8,137 bases of DNA. Origin: DASSKF01 sp035690725 (GTDB taxonomy: Bacteria; Actinomycetota; Actinomycetes; Actinomycetales; Dermatophilaceae). A program made the position numbers and the translations under genes. Location: positions 1 through 8,137 of the forward strand of contig DASSKF010000186.1 of NCBI GenBank assembly GCA_035690725.1, given 5' to 3'. This document shows positions 3,870 through 8,137 of the stretch, one piece after another; position 1 is the stretch's first letter, and each line of letters starts with the position of its first letter. The notes beneath the pieces were generated by a model. That model did not search any database. It was not told the DNA's origin and saw only the letters and a list, made by a program, of their open reading frames with translations.

Positions 3870-6629
3870 TCAGGCGTCGCCGCCCGCGGTGCCGCTGGTG
3901 CCCGCGGTGACGTCGAGCAGCTTGTACTTGTCCGCCGCCTGCCGCGCCAGTGCCGGGTCGAGCTCGCCGCGCTGGGCCAGCAGCTGCAGCGCCCGCACCG
4001 CGACCGAGGGGCCGTCGATGTGGAAGTAGCGCCGCGCCGCCGGGCGGGTGTCGGAGAAGCCGAACCCGTCGGCACCGAGCGAGGCGAAGTCGGTCGGCAC
4101 CCACTGGCGGATCTGGTCCTGCACCGCGCGCATGTAGTCGGACACCGCGACGACCGGGCCGGGCATGTCCTTCAGCCGCTGGGTCACGTAGGGCTCGTGC
4201 TGCGGCTCCTCCGGCAGCAGGAACGCCTGCTCGTCACAGGCGAGGCCGTCCTTGCGCAGCTCGTTCCAGGAGGTGACCGACCAGACGTCGGCCACGACGC
4301 CGAAGTCGTTCTTCAGCAGCTCCTGGGCCTCGAGGACCCACGGCACGCCGACACCGGAGGCGAGCAGCTGGACGCGCCGGGCGTCCTCGCCCAGTCCCTC
4401 GGTGCTGCCCCGGGAGACGAGGTGCATGCCCTTGAGGATGCCCTCGACGTCGACGTCCTCCGGCTCGGCCGGCTGCACCATCGGCTCGTTGTAGGCCGTC
4501 ATGTAGTACATGACGTTCTCCGGCTCATCGCCGTACATCCGGCGCAGGCCGTCCTGCACGATGTGGCCGATCTCGTAGCCGTAGGCCGGGTCGTAGGCCA
4601 CCACAGCAGGGTTGGTCGAGGCCAGCAGCGGGCTGTGGCCGTCGGCGTGCTGGAGCCCCTCGCCGGTCAGGGTGGTGCGACCGGCGGTGGCGCCGATCAG
4701 GAAGCCGCGGGCCATCTGGTCGCCGGCGGCGTAGAGGAAGTCGCCCGTGCGCTGGAAGCCGAACATCGAGTAGAAGATGTAGATCGGCACCATCGGCACG
4801 TCCTGCGTGGAGTAGGACGTCCCTGCGGCCGTGAACGCTGCGCTGGCACCGATCTCGTTGATCCCGACGTGCTGGATCTGGCCGTTTTTGGCCTCCTTGT
4901 AGGCCAGCATCAGGTCGGCGTCCACGGAGGTGTAGCGCATGCCGTGCGGGTTGTAGATCTTGTTGGTCGGGAAGAACGAGTCCATCCCGAAGGTGCGGGC
5001 CTCGTCCGGGACGATCGGCACGACGTGGGAGCCGAACTCCTTGTCCCGCATCATCTCCTTGAGGATGCGGACGAACGCCATGGTCGTGGCGACCTCCTGC
5101 TTGCCCGACCCGCGCTTGGCCACGTCGTAGGCCTTGTCGTCGGGCAGGTGCAGCCGGGTCCGGCCGACGCGCCGCTCGGGGATGAACCCGCCCAGCTTGG
5201 TCCGGCGCTCGCGCAGGTACTGGGTCGTCGAGTCGTCCTCGCCGGGGTGGTAGTACGGCGGCATCTTCGGGTCGGCCTCGAGCTGCTCGTCGCTGATCGG
5301 GATCCGCAGCGAGTCACGGAACTGCTTGAGGTCCTCCAGCGTCAGCTTCTTCATCTGGTGCGTGGCGTTGCGGCCCGCGAAGTGCGTGCCGAGGCCGTAG
5401 CCCTTGATGGTCAGCGCGAGGATGACCGTCGGCTGCCCGGTGTGGTGCACCGCGCGGTCGTAGGCGGCGTAGACCTTGCGGTAGTCGTGGCCGCCACGCT
5501 TGAGGTTCCAGATGTCCTGGTCGCTCATGTGCTCGACCATCTTGCGGGTGCGCGCGTCCTTGCCGAAGAAGTGCTCGCGGATGAACGCGCCGTCGTTGGC
5601 CCGGTAGGTCTGGTAGTCCCCGTCCGGGGTCGAGTTCATCACGTGCACCAGCGCACCGTCGCGGTCGGCGGCCAGCAGCGGGTCCCACTCGCGGCCCCAG
5701 ACCACCTTGATGACGTTCCAGCCGGCCCCCCGGAAGTAGGACTCCAGCTCCTGCACGATGCTGCCGTTGCCGCGCACCGGCCCGTCGAGGCGCTGCAGGT
5801 TGCAGTTGACGACGAAGTTGAGGTTGTCCAGCTCCTCCATCGCCGCCACGTGCAGCAGACCGCGCGACTCCGCCTCGTCGAACTCGCCGTCGCCGAGGAA
5901 GGCCCACACCTGCTGCTGCGAGGTGTCCTTGAGCCCGCGGTTGGTGAGGTACTTGTTGAACTGGGCCTGGTAGATGGCGTTGACCGGCCCGATGCCCATG
6001 GACACCGTCGGGAACTGCCAGAAGTCCGGCATGTTCCGCGGGTGCGGGTAGGACGGCAGCGCCTGCACCCGCCCGTCCACGACGTGGGAGTGCTCCTGCC
6101 GGAACCCGTCCAGCTGGGTCTCGGTGAGCCGGCCCTCGAGGTAGGCGCGGGCGTAGATGCCCGGGGAGGCGTGCCCCTGGATGAAGACCTGGTCGCCGCC
6201 GCCCTCGTGGTCCTGGCCGCGGAAGAAGTGGTTGAAGCCCACCTCGTAGAGGGTGGCCGAGGACGCGTAGGTCGAGATGTGGCCGCCGACGCTGATCTCG
6301 GGCCGCTGGGCGCGGTGCACCATGATCGCGGCGTTCCAGCGCAGGAAGTGCCGGTAGCGCCGCTCGACCTCCTCGTCACCGGGGAACCACGGCTCGTCCT
6401 CCCTGGGGATCGTGTTGACGAAGTCGGTCGTGGTCAGGGAGGGCACCCCGACCTGGTGCTGCCGCGCGCGCTCGAGCAGCTTGAGCATGACGTAACGGGC
6501 GCGGGTCCGGCCGCCCTCGCTGAGGACGCCGTCCAGCGACTCCAGCCACTCCTGGGTCTCCTCGGGGTCGGTGTCCGGGAGGTTGGTGGGGATGCCGTTG
6601 AGGATCGGTCCGGCTTCGTCGCGTGCCAC
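3870..6629 (-). CDS. aceE: Pyruvate dehydrogenase E1 component, homodimeric type
   Basis: Thiamine-diphosphate enzyme that decarboxylates pyruvate and acetylates the lipoyl groups of the E2 subunit of the pyruvate dehydrogenase complex, giving acetyl-CoA. At 919 residues it is full length for the single-chain AceE family (E. coli about 887). The N-terminal domain carries QGHASPGIYARAYLEGR (about 151-167) and the thiamine-diphosphate motif GDGEFDE (246-252, Mg-binding Asp247) ending in NCNLQ (275-279). His424 in NATHQMKK corresponds to the active-site loop histidine of E. coli, and Glu592 in GINEIGAS to the cofactor-activating glutamate. The C-terminal domain is intact, with a small Gly/Thr/Ala-rich end (TAGTSGTAGGDA). 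The start is GTG at 6629 with AAAGGA 8 bases upstream. E2 and E3 genes are not in the window. The gene lies between fdhD and fasR, followed by a strong hairpin, so it is probably its own transcription unit with a promoter in 6638-6737. Confidence 0.97.
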   Translation of the reverse strand: MARDEAGPILNGIPTNLPDTDPEETQEWLESLDGVLSEGGRTRARYVMLKLLERARQHQVGVPSLTTTDFVNTIPREDEPWFPGDEEVERRYRHFLRWNAAIMVHRAQRPEISVGGHISTYASSATLYEVGFNHFFRGQDHEGGGDQVFIQGHASPGIYARAYLEGRLTETQLDGFRQEHSHVVDGRVQALPSYPHPRNMPDFWQFPTVSMGIGPVNAIYQAQFNKYLTNRGLKDTSQQQVWAFLGDGEFDEAESRGLLHVAAMEELDNLNFVVNCNLQRLDGPVRGNGSIVQELESYFRGAGWNVIKVVWGREWDPLLAADRDGALVHVMNSTPDGDYQTYRANDGAFIREHFFGKDARTRKMVEHMSDQDIWNLKRGGHDYRKVYAAYDRAVHHTGQPTVILALTIKGYGLGTHFAGRNATHQMKKLTLEDLKQFRDSLRIPISDEQLEADPKMPPYYHPGEDDSTTQYLRERRTKLGGFIPERRVGRTRLHLPDDKAYDVAKRGSGKQEVATTMAFVRILKEMMRDKEFGSHVVPIVPDEARTFGMDSFFPTNKIYNPHGMRYTSVDADLMLAYKEAKNGQIQHVGINEIGASAAFTAAGTSYSTQDVPMVPIYIFYSMFGFQRTGDFLYAAGDQMARGFLIGATAGRTTLTGEGLQHADGHSPLLASTNPAVVAYDPAYGYEIGHIVQDGLRRMYGDEPENVMYYMTAYNEPMVQPAEPEDVDVEGILKGMHLVSRGSTEGLGEDARRVQLLASGVGVPWVLEAQELLKNDFGVVADVWSVTSWNELRKDGLACDEQAFLLPEEPQHEPYVTQRLKDMPGPVVAVSDYMRAVQDQIRQWVPTDFASLGADGFGFSDTRPAARRYFHIDGPSVAVRALQLLAQRGELDPALARQAADKYKLLDVTAGTSGTAGGDA

Positions 6630-6637
6630 CGCGATGG

Positions 6638-6643
6638 TCCTTT
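6638..6643 (-). promoter_or_regulatory. Ribosome-binding site of aceE
   Basis: AAAGGA on the minus strand, 8 bases before the GTG at 6629. It supports this GTG as the start, giving the N-terminus MARDEAGP. Confidence 0.65.
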
Positions 6644-6658
6644 CGTGTCCGACGCGCT

Positions 6659-6679
6659 GGCCACCTGTGGGCGGCCACC
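6659..6679. repeat. GGCCACC direct repeat in aceE leader
   Basis: Two GGCCACC copies (6659-6665 and 6673-6679) start 14 bases apart between the proposed aceE promoter and its ribosome-binding site. Part of the span (GGCCAC-CT-GTGGGC, 6659-6672) can also fold as a small imperfect hairpin. It may be a regulator site in the leader, or chance. Confidence 0.25.
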
Positions 6680-6687
6680 GCCTCCAT

Positions 6688-6716
6688 CTTCTACCCGCGT
6701 GCCGCAGCGGTCCTAA
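6688..6716 (-). promoter_or_regulatory. Possible aceE promoter
   Basis: On the minus strand TTAGGA (6711-6716) and TAGAAG (6688-6693) are separated by exactly 17 bases and would give a leader of about 50 bases. The -10 matches TATAAT at four of six positions and the -35 matches TTGACA at three of six, so this is a modest candidate. A GGTCACC site lies 11 bases upstream of the -35 (6728-6734). Confidence 0.35.
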
Positions 6717-6737
6717 TGGGGGCGGCGGGTCACCGTC

Positions 6738-7643
6738 TCACGAGGTGGCGGCCGCGTCGCCTCCGGGCGCGCCACCGGTGTCCCCGGTCGCCGCCCCGTG
6801 CTGCGGTATGCCGACCCGCCGGCTTCCCGCGTAGACGGTCAGCCGCTGCCCGCGGGCGAAGCCGACGAGCGTCAGGCCCGCCTCCTCGGCCAGCTCCACG
6901 GCCAGGCTGGACGGCGCCGAGACCGCCACGAGCGCCGGGATGCCGGCCATGAGCGCCTTCTGGGTCAGCTCGAAGCTGGCCCGGCCGCTGACGCACAGCA
7001 CATGGCCGGTCAGCGGCAGCTGCTCCTGGCGGACCGCCCACCCGACCACCTTGTCGACGGCGTTGTGCCGGCCGACGTCCTCGCGCACCGCCAGCAGCTC
7101 GCCGTCGGCGGTGAACAGGCCCGCGGCGTGCAGGCCGCCGGTGCGGTCGAACACCTTCTGCCGGGAGCGCAGGACGTCCGGCATCCGGGCCAGCAGCTCA
7201 GGCGACAGCGACTGCGGGTCCTCGTGCACGGCATACCTGCTGCGCAGCCGGATGGCGTCGATGCTGGCCTTCCCGCACACGCCGCAGGCGCTCGTGGTGA
7301 GCAGCGGATGCTCGGAGCTCGCGGGCAGCGGTGGGACCTCGGGCGCGAGCGTGACGTCGACGACGTTGAAGGTGGGCTGGCCGTCCTCGGCGGCGTCGAG
7401 GCAGTGCATGAGCCGGCGGACGTCGGAGGCCCGCGTGACGACCCCCTCGGTGAGCAGCAGGCCCAGGGCGAGGTCGAAGTCGTCGCCCGGCGTGCGCATC
7501 GTCACGGTCAGCGGGCGGCCGTCGACCCGGATCTCCAGCGGCTCCTCGACCGCGAGCGTCTCGGGGCGCGCGGACACGGCCGGCTCGTGCTCCTCGGACA
7601 GCCGGATCTGCCGCGCGGGGCTGCGCCGGGTCACTCGTCCCAC
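6738..7643 (-). CDS. fdhD: Formate dehydrogenase accessory sulfurtransferase FdhD
   Basis: Cytoplasmic protein that passes sulfur from a cysteine desulfurase to the bis-MGD molybdenum cofactor, a step needed for active formate dehydrogenase. The 301-residue reading has the FdhD features: the CGVCG motif with sulfur-carrying Cys120 and Cys123, TGGLHAAGLF (168-177), REDVGRHNAVDKVVG (187-201) and SGRASFELTQKA (219-230). Residues about 282-301 are a short Gly/Ala-rich tail. Several GTG codons could start it (7652, 7643, 7634). I chose 7643 because TACTGT lies 7 bases upstream, fitting a leaderless start, and the protein then begins MGRVTRR, as in other actinobacterial FdhD proteins I recall. The frame stays open to 7835, but that extra stretch is not FdhD-like and overlaps the divergent gene. 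No formate dehydrogenase or molybdenum-cofactor gene is nearby. It contains the codon ATA (Ile279) and AGG-TAT (Arg136-Tyr137) at two GGTATGCC octamers. Confidence 0.93.
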   Translation of the reverse strand: MGRVTRRSPARQIRLSEEHEPAVSARPETLAVEEPLEIRVDGRPLTVTMRTPGDDFDLALGLLLTEGVVTRASDVRRLMHCLDAAEDGQPTFNVVDVTLAPEVPPLPASSEHPLLTTSACGVCGKASIDAIRLRSRYAVHEDPQSLSPELLARMPDVLRSRQKVFDRTGGLHAAGLFTADGELLAVREDVGRHNAVDKVVGWAVRQEQLPLTGHVLCVSGRASFELTQKALMAGIPALVAVSAPSSLAVELAEEAGLTLVGFARGQRLTVYAGSRRVGIPQHGAATGDTGGAPGGDAAATS

Positions 7644-7650
7644 GGTCCCC

Positions 7651-7656
7651 ACAGTA
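7651..7656 (-). promoter_or_regulatory. Possible -10 element for leaderless fdhD mRNA
   Basis: TACTGT on the minus strand with 7 bases to the GTG at 7643, the same layout as in front of fasR. No ribosome-binding site at normal spacing and no clear -35 are seen. It favours the 7643 start over the GTG at 7652, which overlaps the element. Confidence 0.35.
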
Positions 7657-7776
7657 GGACGAGCGTCGGCGTTCTGCTTGCGCGATCGGGCTCGACCTAG
7701 TGGACTATGGGCGGCAACAGCAGTCGAGGAGGTCCACGTTCGCCCGTCGGGGACGGCCGGGACCGCCGCGGACCAG

Positions 7777-7782
7777 AAGGGG
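7777..7782 (+). promoter_or_regulatory. Ribosome-binding site of the DUF3052 gene
   Basis: AAGGGG, 6 bases before the GTG at 7789. It supports that start for the DUF3052 protein. Elsewhere in the 145-base divergent gap (7644-7788) I see no convincing plus-strand promoter; TTGCGC at 7678-7683 is a possible -35 without a good -10. Confidence 0.6.
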
Positions 7783-7788
7783 CAACAG

Positions 7789-8137
7789 GTGGTTGCGACC
7801 GCGCAAGCGGCGTCGTCGAACGGTGCGGCCGGCAAGCTCGGCTTCGCCGAGGGACAGATCGTGCAGGAGCTCGGTTACGACGAGGACGTGGACGACGACC
7901 TGCGGCTCGCGGTCGAGGACCTCGTCGGGTCCGAGCTGGAGGAGGACGACTACGACGGCGTCGCCGACGCAGTGGTGCTGTGGTGGCGGGAGGGCGACGG
8001 CGACCTGATCGACGACCTCATGGACGCCCTCACCAACCTTGCCGAGCGCGGTTTCGTCGTGCTGCTCACCCCCAAGACGGGCCGGGACAACCACGTGGAC
8101 GCCAGCGACATCGAGGAGGCGGCGGTCACCGCGGGAC
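7789..8137 (+). CDS. DUF3052 family protein, 3' end cut by window
   Basis: The first 116 residues of a small, strongly acidic cytoplasmic protein, open at the right edge. The sequence matches the actinobacterial DUF3052 family as I remember it: LGFAEGQIVQELGYDEDVDDDLR (about 17-39) with a Tyr-Asp-Glu-Asp segment, the VVLWWREGDGDL block with Trp65-Trp66, and LLTPKTGRDNHV (92-103) followed by DIEEAAVTAG. Family members are around 130-160 residues, so roughly 15-45 are probably missing. Residues 1-15 are a variable Ala-rich lead. The start is GTG at 7789 with AAGGGG 6 bases upstream. Biochemical function is unknown. DUF3052 genes sit beside aceE in Streptomyces and near it in Mycobacterium; here fdhD lies between them, and this gene is divergent from both. 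No membrane segment or signal peptide is visible. Confidence 0.88.
   Translation, partial: MVATAQAASSNGAAGKLGFAEGQIVQELGYDEDVDDDLRLAVEDLVGSELEEDDYDGVADAVVLWWREGDGDLIDDLMDALTNLAERGFVVLLTPKTGRDNHVDASDIEEAAVTAG

Noticed and set aside
4020..6716. 898-codon open frame on the plus strand, antisense to aceE
   Set aside because: It mirrors aceE codon by codon, as expected when third positions are nearly all G or C. The translated product is a Val/Leu/His/Arg-rich low-complexity sequence without any recognisable domain, and aceE itself has clear catalytic motifs.
6798..7700. 300-codon plus-strand frame antisense to fdhD
   Set aside because: Same mirror effect; fdhD on the opposite strand carries CGVCG and the other family motifs.
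7726..7733. GAGGAGGT as a ribosome-binding site for another small gene
   Set aside because: No ATG, GTG or TTG follows at 4-12 bases, so no start codon is supported; recorded only as part of the divergent-gap structure.
7644..7835. N-terminal extension of FdhD reaching 7835
   Set aside because: The extra 64 residues are not FdhD-like, would overlap the start of the divergent DUF3052 gene, and a better GTG start with a plausible -10 lies at 7643.
7705..8094. Minus-strand frame of 129 codons at the right end
   Set aside because: It is antisense to the DUF3052 coding region, whose sequence is recognisable and has a ribosome-binding site.
1..8137. tRNA, rRNA, defence or phage genes
   Set aside because: All substantial coding sequence is accounted for by core metabolic or regulatory genes, and the gaps (each under 150 bases) show no tRNA-like cloverleaf or phage/defence motifs.

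Overview
The window is very GC-rich DNA (about 70% GC by eye) with GTG starts, heavy use of C or G at third codon positions, and genes typical of Actinomycetota. Gene content and order match the actinobacterial pyruvate dehydrogenase / type II fatty-acid-synthase neighbourhood. From memory, comparable order is found in Streptomyces (DUF3052 - aceE ... fasR-fabD-fabH-acpP-fabF) and in Mycobacterium (aceE, then the PucR-type gene Rv2242, then fabD). The protein sequences look like a high-GC actinobacterium such as a member of the Micrococcales, but the genus cannot be fixed from the sequence alone.

Layout, left to right. At 1-2430, on the minus strand, lie the last genes of a FASII operon in the transcription order fabD, fabH, acpP. 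The expected next gene, fabF, would lie beyond position 1 and is not in the window. At 2509-3723, minus strand, is a PucR-type regulator resembling FasR, immediately upstream of fabD. At 3724-3869 is an intergenic region rich in dyad symmetry: a strong hairpin behind aceE, a perfect 14-bp palindrome, and a GGTGAC-N7-GTCACC inverted repeat in front of fasR. At 3870-6629, minus strand, is aceE, a complete homodimeric-type pyruvate dehydrogenase E1. At 6738-7643, minus strand, is fdhD, a sulfurtransferase for formate dehydrogenase. From 7789 to the right edge, plus strand, is a truncated DUF3052 gene, divergent from fdhD.

How the genes fit together. AceE commits pyruvate to acetyl-CoA. FabD loads malonyl groups onto AcpP. 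FabH starts chains by condensing an acyl-CoA with malonyl-AcpP. The FasR-like protein is a plausible activator of the fab genes. fdhD has no obvious pathway link to the rest and no formate dehydrogenase genes are visible.

Most of the window is core metabolism, and I do not see a clear new defence, mobile or biosynthetic system. The most interesting signals are non-coding: three GGTCACG direct repeats just before fabD, with related GGTCAC sites before fasR and aceE; a GGTATGCC octamer that recurs and is kept inside coding sequence with rare codons; and two genes (fasR, fdhD) with the same TANNNT-N7-start layout expected of leaderless mRNAs. Gene-free stretches are all shorter than 150 bases.
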